DNA of 34,337 nt from Chloroflexota bacterium (lineage in GTDB: Bacteria; Chloroflexota; Anaerolineae; UBA4142). The stretch is taken from the NCBI GenBank assembly GCA_016865935.1, contig VGOB01000029.1:1-34337 (forward strand), written 5' to 3'. The notes beneath the pieces were generated by a model. The model saw only the letters and a program-made list of their open reading frames with translations. It did not search any database and was not told where the DNA came from. Positions 1 to 6,704 of the stretch are shown piece by piece. Position 1 is the stretch's first letter, and every line of letters begins with the position of its first letter. A program made the translations under genes and the position numbers.

Positions 1-25
1 GGCGTCGTATGGTATAATGTCTTTG

Positions 26-87
26 GGGTTCTCATGCACTCCTCTTTCCTCGGTCGGATAGGATAGAGACAGTATCCATGAGAACCC
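26..87. promoter_or_regulatory. Leader hairpin with upstream -10 box
   Basis: An 11-bp perfect inverted repeat (GGGTTCTCATG at 26-36 and CATGAGAACCC at 77-87) encloses a second imperfect stem (42-49 with 61-68, one mismatch). A TATAAT with an upstream TGG (13-18) lies just before it, so the hairpin could be the 5' leader of the transcript for the gene starting at 168. No match to a known riboswitch class is recognised, and the -35 region is outside the window. Confidence 0.4.
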
Positions 88-167
88 TCTTTAGTCAAAT
101 CCCAAAGTGAGTTTTGCGGTATTGCCTTAAAATATCCGGTTGTCCTGAAATCAGAACCGGGAATGAA

Positions 168-506
168 ATGATTGATGAATCCGGACAAAAAATATTTCCT
201 GAAAATATGGCTGAGAGGAAATACAAGAAACGGTTTTCGTTTTCATACGTCAATATTCCAATTGGATCAGAACTAACCTTTACTCGGGATCAAAGTAAGA
301 AAGCCATTGTGGTGTCGGACAGTGAAGTAGAATATCAGGGCGAGAGGTATTCTCTTACGAAATTAGCGTTCAAGTTGCTTCGCGAACAGGGATATGATTG
401 GAAAACTGTCCAAGGACCCGCGTTCTTCGAGCATGATGGAAAGACGCTTTTTGAAATCAAGAAAGAACAAGAAACAGACGATGGCGATTCAGATGAAGAG
501 GAATAG
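168..506 (+). CDS. Small RAMA-like domain protein
   Basis: A 112-residue acidic-tailed protein. The core, about residues 20-95, contains 'IGSELTFTRD', 'KAIVVSDSEVEYQGERYSL' and 'YDWKTVQGPAFF'. This pattern resembles the RAMA / DUF4357-like fold (two short beta sheets and a helix) that is found attached to restriction enzymes and nucleases or as small single-domain proteins. The likely role is nucleic-acid or protein recognition, but no catalytic residues are visible. ATG 168 was chosen because a GGGAATG purine stretch precedes it; a TTG at 114 would add 18 residues. The tail after residue 97 is Glu/Asp-rich. It lies 27 bp upstream of a DUF4160/DUF2442 pair and has lower GC than the nuo genes, which fits an acquired segment. 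Family assignment is from memory of the pattern and is tentative. Confidence 0.5.
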   Translation: MIDESGQKIFPENMAERKYKKRFSFSYVNIPIGSELTFTRDQSKKAIVVSDSEVEYQGERYSLTKLAFKLLREQGYDWKTVQGPAFFEHDGKTLFEIKKEQETDDGDSDEEE

Positions 507-533
507 GACGAAATTGGATGGGACTGGACGTTC

Positions 534-770
534 ATGCCAACCGTAGACAACATCGGTCCATACAGATTCTTCTTCTACTCGAGTGATTGTGACGAGCCGC
601 CGCATATTCACGTCGAGCGCGAGAGGAACAAAGCCAAATTCTGGCTCGACCCGATCCGACTCGAATACAGCAGAGGTTTCGGTCAAACTGAGATCAACAG
701 GATCCAGAGACTTGTTGAGAAAAACATCAAGTTCTTTTCGAGGAAATGGGATGAATACTTTGGAGATTGA
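534..770 (+). CDS. DUF4160 family protein (first copy)
   Basis: A 78-residue protein with the DUF4160 hallmarks: an N-terminal strand with 'YRFFFYSSD', the 'EPPHIHVERE' block containing the conserved His-x-His, and a C-terminal helix 'INRIQRLVEKNIKFF' ending in a 'W.E.F' motif. Proteins of this family are almost always encoded directly before a DUF2442 protein, and the pair is suspected to be a toxin-antitoxin-like module; its biochemistry is not established. Here the downstream DUF2442 gene overlaps it by 20 bp, which supports translational coupling. Start ATG 534 has only a weak purine stretch upstream. A second, diverged copy lies at 1295-1549. Confidence 0.8.
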   Translation: MPTVDNIGPYRFFFYSSDCDEPPHIHVERERNKAKFWLDPIRLEYSRGFGQTEINRIQRLVEKNIKFFSRKWDEYFGD

Positions 771-1164
771 ATTACGAACAATCACCGCGCAACGTGTCAT
801 AGTGAGCGCAGATGCGCTTTGGGTTGACCTAACTGACGGGCGCACCGTTTCGGTTCCTCTGGCATGGTACCCGCGACTTGTTCACGGCACAGCAAAAGAA
901 CGTAACAAGTGGCGGCTCATTGGCGAGGGCGAAGGTATTCACTGGCCCGACCTTGATGAAGACATAAGCGTTGAGAGCATAGTGCTGGGCAAACATTCTG
1001 GCGAAAGCCAGCGCTCCTTAAAGAAATGGCTTGAGCGACGCGCGACACAGCGTCACAAGGTCGCGAGGGAACGTGCGAGTTCACAAGCGCGCGCCTCTCG
1101 ACAACAACAGGCGCGTGGCTTGTCGGCATCGTCGCGTCGCCGAGGAACTAACTCACTTGCTTAA
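751..1164 (+). CDS. DUF2442 family protein with a long basic tail (first copy)
   Basis: Residues 1-85 carry the DUF2442 pattern: 'ADALWVDLTDGRTVSVPL', 'W.R...IGEGEGIHWPDLDEDISVE'. The usual family length is about 80-95 residues, whereas this protein is 137 residues long because of a C-terminal tail rich in Arg, Gln, Ala and Ser (about residues 93-137). The tail may have been gained by read-on when the region was rearranged, since the stop codon lies within a remnant copy of the nuoL start. ATG 751 is chosen because AGGAAATGG (741-749) is a plausible ribosome site and because it gives a normal N terminus; longer in-frame starts would read through DUF4160 in another frame. It overlaps the DUF4160 gene by 20 bp. 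The pair probably acts together, perhaps as an antitoxin/toxin couple. Confidence 0.75.
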   Translation: MNTLEIELRTITAQRVIVSADALWVDLTDGRTVSVPLAWYPRLVHGTAKERNKWRLIGEGEGIHWPDLDEDISVESIVLGKHSGESQRSLKKWLERRATQRHKVARERASSQARASRQQQARGLSASSRRRGTNSLA

Positions 1165-1279
1165 CTCTCTCTGGCTCGTCCCCGCGCTCCCACTCGCGGG
1201 CGCAACAATCAACGCAATCTTTTCGGGCACGCTCCGCGTGCCGCGCGCGGCTGAACCCAGTCATTATGAACTCATTTGA
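1157..1279 (+). pseudogene. Remnant of the nuoL 5' end
   Basis: From TTG 1157 the reading frame gives 'LLNSLWLVPALPLAGATINAIF', almost identical to the first 22 residues of the intact NuoL encoded from 1835 ('MINSLWLIPALPLAGATINAIF'). Nucleotide similarity runs over about 70 bp (1154-1224) with only a few differences, then stops abruptly; the frame continues for 18 unrelated codons to a stop at 1277-1279. The remnant sits exactly after the first DUF2442 stop, just as the real nuoL start sits on the second DUF2442 stop. This shows that the DUF4160/DUF2442 segment at 1225-1834 was inserted or duplicated at the nuoL start. No function is expected. Confidence 0.85.
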
Positions 1280-1294
1280 CGAGGAGATATTGGC

Positions 1295-1549
1295 ATGCCA
1301 GTGATAACACGATTCTTCGGGATCGTTATCAAGATGTACTTTAGCCAAAGCGAACATGGCGTTCCGCATTTTCATGCCATCTATGGCGAGTACAACGCCG
1401 TCTTCGATATTCAAACACTCGACATGCTTGAGGGCGACTTGCCCGAGCGCGCCCAAAGGTTAGTGCGCGAGTGGGGCGCGCAATACCAACAAGAACTGCT
1501 GCGGATGTGGGAGAACAATCAATTCAAGCAATTACCTGGATTGGAGTAG
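1295..1549 (+). CDS. DUF4160 family protein (second copy)
   Basis: An 84-residue DUF4160 protein: 'RFFGIVIKMYFSQSEHGVPHFHAIYGEYNAVFDI' holds the conserved His-x-His (H25-F-H27), followed by 'LVREWGAQYQQELLRMWE' with the usual terminal Trp-rich helix. The start ATG 1295 is preceded by a good ribosome site (GAGGAGAT, 1281-1288). It is 4 bp upstream of a DUF2442 gene, so the two are co-translated. The sequence is quite different from the copy at 534-770, so the two pairs are old paralogues or were acquired separately rather than produced by a recent duplication. Role: probable partner of the DUF2442 protein; the activity of the family is unknown. Confidence 0.82.
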   Translation: MPVITRFFGIVIKMYFSQSEHGVPHFHAIYGEYNAVFDIQTLDMLEGDLPERAQRLVREWGAQYQQELLRMWENNQFKQLPGLE

Positions 1550-1553
1550 GGCT

Positions 1554-1838
1554 ATGAATACGCCAAGAATAGAATCGGTGACGCCTCTACAAGGAAAACG
1601 GCTACTGGTCACATTTGTCAACGGAATCCAAAAAATTTATGACTGTCAGGGCGTCCTGAACCTCGATCGTTTTCAGTTATTGAAACATGACGCCTTTTTC
1701 AAAGCGATCACGGTTGACCCTGGAGGATATGGCGTGTCGTGGAGCGATGAAACGGATTTGAGTGAATACGAGTTATGGAACAATGGCGTTCAAGCCGCAA
1801 GCCCGCTTGATGTCTTCAGCAAGGAATTATTAACTTGA
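1554..1838 (+). CDS. DUF2442 family protein (second copy)
   Basis: A 94-residue protein of normal DUF2442 length and pattern: 'IESVTPLQGKRLLVTFVNGIQKIYD' at the N terminus, 'FKAITVDPGGYGVSWSDETDLSEYELWNNG' in the middle. It starts 4 bp after the DUF4160 gene, with GGAGTAGGG as ribosome site, and its TGA stop (1836-1838) overlaps the TTG start codon of nuoL (1835). This leaves nuoL translation coupled to an accessory gene that has no known link to respiration. The family is often found in pairs with DUF4160 and is proposed, not proven, to be toxin-antitoxin related. Confidence 0.82.
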   Translation: MNTPRIESVTPLQGKRLLVTFVNGIQKIYDCQGVLNLDRFQLLKHDAFFKAITVDPGGYGVSWSDETDLSEYELWNNGVQAASPLDVFSKELLT

Positions 1839-3784
1839 TCAACTCTCTCTGGCTCATCCCCGCGCTCCCACTCGCGGGCGCGACAATCAACGCAATTTTC
1901 TCGCGCAAACTCCCGCGCTGGCTCGTCAGCGTAATCGCGTGCGGCGCGGTCGGCGCGTCGTTCGTCGTTTCGCTCCTCGCGTTCTTCGCGATGCAATCCA
2001 CGGACGAGCACCACCGCGTCTTCAACGTATCCTTGTTTACCTGGATACCTGTCGCCGATTTTAAGGTTGACGTCGCGTTCCTGCTCGATCCCCTTTCCGC
2101 GCTGATGCTCCTCGTCGTCACAGGCGTCGGCTTTCTCATCCACGTCTACTCCATCGGCTATATGGACGCGGAGCGCGACGACGGGTACGGACACTTCTTT
2201 ACGTACCTCAACCTCTTTATCTTTTCGATGCTGATGCTCGTGCTCGGCAGCAACTATTTGCTGATGTACGTCGGATGGGAACTCGTCGGCTTGTGTTCGT
2301 ACTTGCTGATTTCGTTTTGGTTTCACAAACCCGAAGCAGCATCGGCGGGTAAGAAAGCTTTCATCACGACGCGCGTCGGCGATTTCGGTTTCGGTCTCGG
2401 CGTGTTGCTCATCTTCACGACGTTCGGCACGCTCGACTTTGCCGACATCTTCGCGCACGCCAAACTAATTGACCAATCACTAATCACCATCATCACTTTG
2501 CTTTTATTCGCAGGCGCGGTCGGCAAATCGGCACAGATTCCGCTCTACGTCTGGCTACCCGACGCGATGGAAGGTCCCACGCCCGTCAGCGCGCTCATCC
2601 ACGCCGCGACGATGGTGACCGCCGGCGTCTATATGGTCGCGCGCTCGCACGCCTTGTTCGAACTGTCGCCGTTTTCGTCCGAGGTCGTCGCGTGGACCGG
2701 CGCGCTCACCGCGATCTACACCGCGACGATCGCGCTCGTGCAAATGGATCTCAAGCGCGTCCTCGCGTACTCGACGATTTCGCAACTCGGCTATATGTTC
2801 GTCGCGGTCGGCATCGGCGCGTACGGCGCGGGCATTTTCCATTTGATGACGCACGCGTTCTTCAAGGCGCTGCTCTTCCTCGGCGCGGGCAGCGTGATGC
2901 ACGCGATGAACGGCATCATTGATATGCGGCAGCTCGGCGGCTTGCGCGCGAAAATGCCGCGCACGTACATCACATTTCTTGCCGCCGCGCTGGCGATTGC
3001 GGGCTTTCCATTCTTCGCGGGTTTCTTCAGCAAAGACGAAATTCTCGCGAGCGCGTTCGCGACTGGTCACACCGCGATCTGGGTCATCGGTTTGATCACG
3101 GCGGGCTTGACCGCGTTCTACATTTTCCGCGCCTTCTTTCTCACATTTCATACTGAGCCGCGCTGGACGACCGACGACCGAAGACCGTTGACCGAAGACG
3201 ACAGTCATCGGTCCTCGGTCAACGGTCATCGGTCCGTCCATCCCCACGAATCTCCCGCCGTGATGACGATTCCGCTTGCGATTCTCGCGGTGCTGTCGGT
3301 GATTGGCGGGTTCGCCGGTATGCCGAAAGTGATGGGCGCGAATTTCCTCGAGCATTATTTCGAGCCGGTGTTCAAGCCGCACGATTTGCATCTCGCCGCG
3401 TCAACCGAGTGGATGTTGATCGGCGCGTCGGTCGCCGCGGGCTTGCTCGGCATCGCGCTCGCGTACTGGTTCTACATCGCGCGTCCGACGATTCCTGTGA
3501 CACTCGCGCGCCGATTCAGCGGCATCTACAATTTGCTCTGGCACAAATATTGGATTGACGAAATTTACAGTTGGCTCTTTGTGGACAAGGGGTATCGTCT
3601 CGCGATGTTCCTGTGGCAAGTGCTTGACGTGAAAATCATTGACGGCGCGGCGAACGGACTGGGGCGCGCGACCGCCGCGCTCAGCCGCGTCACGCGCAGT
3701 TGGCAATCGGGTTACGCGCGCGCGTACGCGCTGATGATGTTGATCGCGACGGTGATCGTGCTGGGGTGGTTGATCTTGCGGTGA
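1835..3784 (+). CDS. nuoL: NADH-quinone oxidoreductase subunit L
   Basis: A 649-residue membrane protein of respiratory complex I, the distal antiporter-like subunit that contributes to proton pumping and carries the long lateral helix. Family signatures: 'VDVAFLLDPLSALMLLVV' (about 70-88), 'YVGWELVGLCSYLLI' with the key Glu, 'AGAVGKSAQIPLYVWLPDAMEGPTPVSALIHAATMVTAGVY' with the pumping Lys and the conserved HAATMV, and 'KRVLAYSTISQLGYMF'. The C-terminal part ends in a long helix region, 'WHKYWIDEIYSWLFVDKGY', and a final membrane helix. Translation starts at TTG 1835 (AAGGAA site at 1820-1825), overlapping DUF2442. An odd stretch of about 22 charged residues (about 447-468) is encoded by a palindromic repeat in the loop before 'HPHESP'. 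It is followed by convergent toxin genes instead of directly by nuoM. Confidence 0.96.
   Translation: MINSLWLIPALPLAGATINAIFSRKLPRWLVSVIACGAVGASFVVSLLAFFAMQSTDEHHRVFNVSLFTWIPVADFKVDVAFLLDPLSALMLLVVTGVGFLIHVYSIGYMDAERDDGYGHFFTYLNLFIFSMLMLVLGSNYLLMYVGWELVGLCSYLLISFWFHKPEAASAGKKAFITTRVGDFGFGLGVLLIFTTFGTLDFADIFAHAKLIDQSLITIITLLLFAGAVGKSAQIPLYVWLPDAMEGPTPVSALIHAATMVTAGVYMVARSHALFELSPFSSEVVAWTGALTAIYTATIALVQMDLKRVLAYSTISQLGYMFVAVGIGAYGAGIFHLMTHAFFKALLFLGAGSVMHAMNGIIDMRQLGGLRAKMPRTYITFLAAALAIAGFPFFAGFFSKDEILASAFATGHTAIWVIGLITAGLTAFYIFRAFFLTFHTEPRWTTDDRRPLTEDDSHRSSVNGHRSVHPHESPAVMTIPLAILAVLSVIGGFAGMPKVMGANFLEHYFEPVFKPHDLHLAASTEWMLIGASVAAGLLGIALAYWFYIARPTIPVTLARRFSGIYNLLWHKYWIDEIYSWLFVDKGYRLAMFLWQVLDVKIIDGAANGLGRATAALSRVTRSWQSGYARAYALMMLIATVIVLGWLILR
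3176..3234. repeat. GACCGAAGACC palindromic repeat inside nuoL
   Basis: Arms at 3176-3199 and 3211-3234 are complementary over 24 bp with two mismatches and an 11-nt loop. The unit GACCGA(A/T)GACC also makes up the intergenic repeats at 25728-25800 and 30329-30373. In nuoL it is translated in frame into a charged, Asp/Arg/Ser-rich segment in a loop, so the gene stays open. Confidence 0.9.
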
Positions 3785-3786
3785 AG

Positions 3787-4224
3787 TTATTTCGCGAGGA
3801 GTGATTCAATCTCGCGAATCAAGACGGGGAGATTGGGTCGTTCAAAGCTTATACCAGGCGCGGGAACGCGCGTATGTTTGATGTCTTGCCCAACGTGTTT
3901 GTGATGCGGGTGAGTGCTTGCCAATGATTTTTCGCGCGGATGCGGCCAAGGATCGTACCACCAAACTTTACTGCCGCGTTGATAAAGCTCGTAACTGTAT
4001 GCTCGGATCAGTTTGTCGTGGAAATCCACGAACTGACGTACACGCAGAATTGTGTCTTTGGAGAAATGCAACTCGCCTTCAATCCGCGCGGTGTCAATAC
4101 TCGTGCGAACGAAGACGAGCGTGGAAAACTCGATGCTTGGAAAAACATCTGGCAGCGAGTAGATGAATTCTTCGTATGCATCTGACGAGACAAGCGGGTT
4201 TGCGCTACGCGGCGACACGGGCAA
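3787..4224 (-). CDS. DUF6516 / TumE-like toxin
   Basis: A 145-residue protein. The C-terminal block 'YDPWPHPREKSLASTHPHHKHVGQDIKHTRVPAPGISFERPNLPVLIREIE' is the hallmark of the DUF6516/TumE family, the toxin partner in TumE-TumA type toxin-antitoxin modules. The preceding part ('GELHFSKDTILRVRQFVDF', 'IRAYSYELYQRGSKVWWYD') matches the usual beta-strand region. The start is a TTG at 4224 with GGAAGG just upstream; GTG 4218 is an alternative. It overlaps the 3' end of the antitoxin-like gene by 20 bp, so the two are translated together. It is convergent with nuoL, with only 2 bp between the stop codons. Family toxicity is known from other members; toxicity here is inferred. Confidence 0.82.
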   Translation of the reverse strand: MPVSPRSANPLVSSDAYEEFIYSLPDVFPSIEFSTLVFVRTSIDTARIEGELHFSKDTILRVRQFVDFHDKLIRAYSYELYQRGSKVWWYDPWPHPREKSLASTHPHHKHVGQDIKHTRVPAPGISFERPNLPVLIREIESLLAK

Positions 4225-4489
4225 CTTTACCTTCCCGATTCAGCGCGGTAACAATTGGCGCGACTTCGGATTTGAAAAGCCGACGATATTCTTTTTCGCG
4301 CGCCAACAGCGTTTCGTACATACCCAGCCACATCAAGAATTCTGGAGATTGTTCAAGTTTACCGCCGTGCGCGAGACGATAAAAATCTTGCGAGCGCAGA
4401 CGATACTTGCGTTCGTATTTGTGCAATTCCTTTTCCAATCCCTGAATATCATTGATGAGACGAGACAACTTGCGTAGTTCGGGACTCAT
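4205..4489 (-). CDS. TumA-like antitoxin
   Basis: A 94-residue, mostly helical, Lys/Glu/Arg-rich protein. The segment 'LHKYERKYRLRSQDFYRLAHGGKLEQSPEFLMWLGMYETLLAREKEYRRLF' follows the usual antitoxin pattern of TumA-like partners (a 'KY.....F' motif, then '.W.G.YE'). ATG 4489 is chosen over an upstream GTG at 4498 because GGAGGTG lies 6 nt before it. It precedes the DUF6516 gene in the same operon and overlaps it by 20 bp, the standard antitoxin-first arrangement. Its promoter (4513-4541) carries a palindrome in the spacer, which suggests autoregulation, although no clear DNA-binding motif is recognised in the protein. Confidence 0.7.
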   Translation of the reverse strand: MSPELRKLSRLINDIQGLEKELHKYERKYRLRSQDFYRLAHGGKLEQSPEFLMWLGMYETLLAREKEYRRLFKSEVAPIVTALNREGKVARVAA

Positions 4490-4512
4490 TGCAATCACCT
4501 CCGATTGATGGC

Positions 4513-4541
4513 ATTGTATCTCTGATGCAGAGCGTTGTCAA
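4513..4541 (-). promoter_or_regulatory. Promoter and operator of the TumA/TumE-like operon
   Basis: On the - strand TTGACA (4541-4536) and TACAAT (4518-4513) are separated by exactly 17 bp. The spacer contains the palindrome CTCTG-ATG-CAGAG (4520-4532), well placed for repression by the encoded complex. The antitoxin start codon is 23 bp downstream. Confidence 0.72.
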
Positions 4542-4565
4542 ACATAATAGGATTGAGGTCGGCTG

Positions 4566-5018
4566 TTGGACATCGAAGTTGATCAAAGCGGCAAGATCGA
4601 AGACACGCGCGCTGATACCGTGATTGCATTTTCCGATAGCGTGAGTGGAGCGGCACTCATTCCAGCCGTCGTCAAACGCGCTTGCATCCGCGCTTTGCGC
4701 GAACGCGACTGGCGTAGCCGAACTTTCGTATTCAAGATTTTCGCCGCCGCGTTGTTCGTTCTCATTCAACCGCACATTGGAAAAATCGAACGAATTGTCA
4801 TTGATGTTGAATACCCAGAGAGAATGGGAGACATCAAGGGCAAGTTGCTACATTTGATTCAACACATTCGGCGCGATTTCACGCGCGGGCAGATTGTGTT
4901 CGATCGCGTCGGGAAGCGCTCGCCCGCGCACAAAAAGGCGATTGCCGTGTATCGTGGTCGCGCCGCGCCTGACCGCGTCTTGACAGCGAATGAAATCTTA
5001 CGCGTGATTGGAAAATAA
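4566..5018 (+). CDS. Conserved hypothetical protein
   Basis: A 150-residue soluble protein. It starts 'MDIEVDQSGKIEDTRADTVIAF', with alternating strands and acidic residues (D2, E4, D6), then 'KRACIRALRERD', 'FKIFAAALFVLI', 'IERIVIDVEYPERMGDIKGKLLHLI' and 'KKAIAVYRGRAAPDRVLTANEIL'. The spaced acidic residues in strand-like segments recall an RNase H-like fold, but this is only an impression. A similar small protein of unknown function occurs in other bacteria, as far as remembered. The start is TTG 4566 with GAGGT at 4555-4559. It is divergent from the toxin-antitoxin pair, and its stop codon overlaps the predicted 3' end of a small RNA on the other strand. Function unknown. Confidence 0.7.
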   Translation: MDIEVDQSGKIEDTRADTVIAFSDSVSGAALIPAVVKRACIRALRERDWRSRTFVFKIFAAALFVLIQPHIGKIERIVIDVEYPERMGDIKGKLLHLIQHIRRDFTRGQIVFDRVGKRSPAHKKAIAVYRGRAAPDRVLTANEILRVIGK

Positions 5019-5108
5019 AAGCGGATCGAGGGAGTCGCTCGGCGGCGACACAACCTCTGGCTAAATCCTAGTGGTGTTCTAGGGAATCACCAGAGCACTC
5101 GATCCTGC
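5010..5108 (-). ncRNA. Candidate structured small RNA
   Basis: Four perfect stems can be read in 83 nt: a closing stem GGATCGAG/CTCGATCC (5023-5030 with 5098-5105); a hairpin GTCGC/GCGAC (5034-5038, 5045-5049); CTCTGG/CCAGAG (5055-5060, 5090-5095), which encloses CCTAG/CTAGG (5067-5071, 5079-5083) with a 7-nt loop. Together they form a three-way-junction shape. On the - strand the 5' end begins a few nt after an extended -10 promoter, and the closing stem is followed by GCTTTTATTTT, like a terminator. It is not a tRNA: no T-loop consensus and no U33. It is not recognised as 6S, SRP or a known riboswitch. If read on the + strand it would be a nuoM leader instead, but the promoter favours the - strand. 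Confidence 0.6.
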
Positions 5109-5114
5109 AACCTT

Positions 5115-5143
5115 ATCTTAGCACTTCGTCTCGGACTTGTCAA
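5115..5143 (-). promoter_or_regulatory. Promoter of the candidate small RNA
   Basis: On the - strand TTGACA (5143-5138), a 17-bp spacer ending in TGC, then TAAGAT (5120-5115): a good -35 with an extended -10 (TGnTAnnAT). Predicted transcription start is about 5105-5108, exactly where the closing stem of the RNA begins. It points away from nuoM, whose ATG is at 5145. Confidence 0.7.
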
Positions 5144-5144
5144 C

Positions 5145-6614
5145 ATGGGCTTTTTGTCGGTTCTCATCGTTCTACCACTCGTCGGCGCGCTGATTCTGCT
5201 CTTCATCCCGCGCCAATCCGAACGCGCGATTCGCTATTTCGCGCTTTTCGTCGCGTTCGCGACTTTCGCGGTTTCCGCGATGCTTTTCGCGTCCTTTCGC
5301 GCCGCGCCCGAAATGCAATTCGTCGAGCGCGTCGCGTGGATTCCGCAATTCGGCATCTCGTACTACGTCGGCGTGGACGGCTTGAGCATTCTGCTCGTGA
5401 TGCTGACGACGTTCCTGATGATCATCGCGATTGGCGGATCCTGGGTCGGCATCACCGAACGCGTCAAAGAGTATCACATCTTTTTCCTGCTGCTCGAAGC
5501 CGCGATGCTCGGCGTCTTCGTCTCGCTCGATCTCTTTCTCTTCTACGTCTTTTGGGAATTCACGCTGATTCCGATGGCGTTCCTCATCGGCATTTGGGGA
5601 CATACGCGGCGCGTCTACGCGGCGATCAAATTCATCTTGTTCACGATGTTTGGCTCGACACTGATGCTCGTCGCGATCCTGGTTTTGGTCTTTGCAAATC
5701 GCGATGTGACGGGCGCGCTGACGTTCGCGTTGCCCGAACTTTTGGAAACACCCGTGCCGCTTGGACTGCAGCCGATTCTGTTCGGCGCGTTCGCGCTCGC
5801 CTTTGCGATCAAAGTGCCGATGTTCCCGTTCCACACCTGGCTGCCCGACGCGCACGTCGAAGCGCCGACGGCAGGCAGCGTAATTCTCGCGGGCGTGCTG
5901 TTGAAGATGGGGACATACGGCTTTGTTCGATTCAACCTGCCGCTGTTTCCCGAAGCGTCGCAGCAATTCGCGCCGCTCATCATCGCGCTCGCGCTCATCG
6001 GCATCATCTACGGCGCGATCGTGTCCGCCGTGCAGCGCGACATCAAATCGCTCGTCGCGTTTTCATCCGTGTCGCATCTTGGTTTCGTGATGCTCGGCTT
6101 GTTCGCGTTCAACGCGCAAGGGATGAGCGGCGGCATTTTGCAAATGATCAATCACGGTTTGTCAACAGGCGCGCTCTTTTTGCTCGTCGGAATGTTGTAC
6201 GAGCGGCGTCACACGCGCCTCATCGCCGACTTTGGCGGCGTCGCCAAAGTGATGCCGATCTACGCGGCGTTCTTGCTGATCGTGATGTTCTCGTCCGTCG
6301 GCTTGCCTGGCTTGAACGGCTTCGTCGGCGAGTTTCTCATTCTCGTTGGCGCGTTCCGCGCGAATGTGTGGTACGCTGTGTTCGCCGCGACCGGCGTCGT
6401 GCTGTCCGCGATCTACTTGCTCTGGATGTACCAACGCGTGATGAACGGTCCGCTCACGCGCGACGAAAACAAATCGCTGAAAGATTTATCGCCGCGCGAA
6501 ATCGCGCTCCTCGTCGCGCTCGTCGTCTTCATCGTTTGGATCGGCGTCTACCCACGCACGTTCCTGGATCCGATGATGCCGAGTGTCACGAGTCTGTTGA
6601 CTATGCTGAAATGA
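5145..6614 (+). CDS. nuoM: NADH-quinone oxidoreductase subunit M
   Basis: A 489-residue polytopic membrane protein, the central antiporter-like subunit of complex I, working with NuoL and NuoN in proton translocation. Recognisable blocks: '[20 protein letters not shown]' (about 79-98), '[20 protein letters not shown]' with the conserved Glu in the fifth helix, '[45 protein letters not shown]' with the pumping Lys, '[23 protein letters not shown]', and '[15 protein letters not shown]' late in the protein. The length is normal. ATG 5145 gives a standard N terminus, but no clear ribosome site precedes it, and the -35 box of the opposite-strand RNA lies 2 bp before it. In most genomes it follows nuoL directly; here 1.36 kb of foreign-looking genes intervene. 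Confidence 0.96.
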   Translation: MGFLSVLIVLPLVGALILLFIPRQSERAIRYFALFVAFATFAVSAMLFASFRAAPEMQFVERVAWIPQFGISYYVGVDGLSILLVMLTTFLMIIAIGGSWVGITERVKEYHIFFLLLEAAMLGVFVSLDLFLFYVFWEFTLIPMAFLIGIWGHTRRVYAAIKFILFTMFGSTLMLVAILVLVFANRDVTGALTFALPELLETPVPLGLQPILFGAFALAFAIKVPMFPFHTWLPDAHVEAPTAGSVILAGVLLKMGTYGFVRFNLPLFPEASQQFAPLIIALALIGIIYGAIVSAVQRDIKSLVAFSSVSHLGFVMLGLFAFNAQGMSGGILQMINHGLSTGALFLLVGMLYERRHTRLIADFGGVAKVMPIYAAFLLIVMFSSVGLPGLNGFVGEFLILVGAFRANVWYAVFAATGVVLSAIYLLWMYQRVMNGPLTRDENKSLKDLSPREIALLVALVVFIVWIGVYPRTFLDPMMPSVTSLLTMLK

Positions 6615-6620
6615 AAGAGT

Positions 6621-6689
6621 GGGAGAGAGGGAGCGCGGGAGAGTGGGAGATTTTTCCCCCCTCTCCCCTTCTCCCTCTCTCCCCCTCAC
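6621..6689. repeat. GA/CT-rich hairpin repeat between nuoM and nuoN
   Basis: A purine-rich arm (6621-6650) faces a pyrimidine-rich arm (6661-6689) across TTTTTCCCCC, forming a long imperfect hairpin. The 15-mer GGGAGCGCGGGAGAG (6629-6643) recurs at 14691-14705 in an element of the same design, so this is a dispersed repeat family. Confidence 0.85.
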
Positions 6690-6704
6690 GACCAAAGGTG
6701 ATAT

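Noticed and set aside
2555-3391. Long - strand open frame within nuoL, and similar ones opposite nuoM, nuoN and glpX
   Set aside because: Arg/His/Asp-rich composition typical for antisense reading of GC-rich membrane protein genes; the + strand genes are certain.
5023-5105. tRNA-like cloverleaf between the hypothetical gene and nuoM
   Set aside because: It has an 8-bp closing stem and a 7-nt loop on a 5-bp stem, but no T-loop consensus, no U33 and no proper D-loop on either strand; kept as an unclassified structured RNA.
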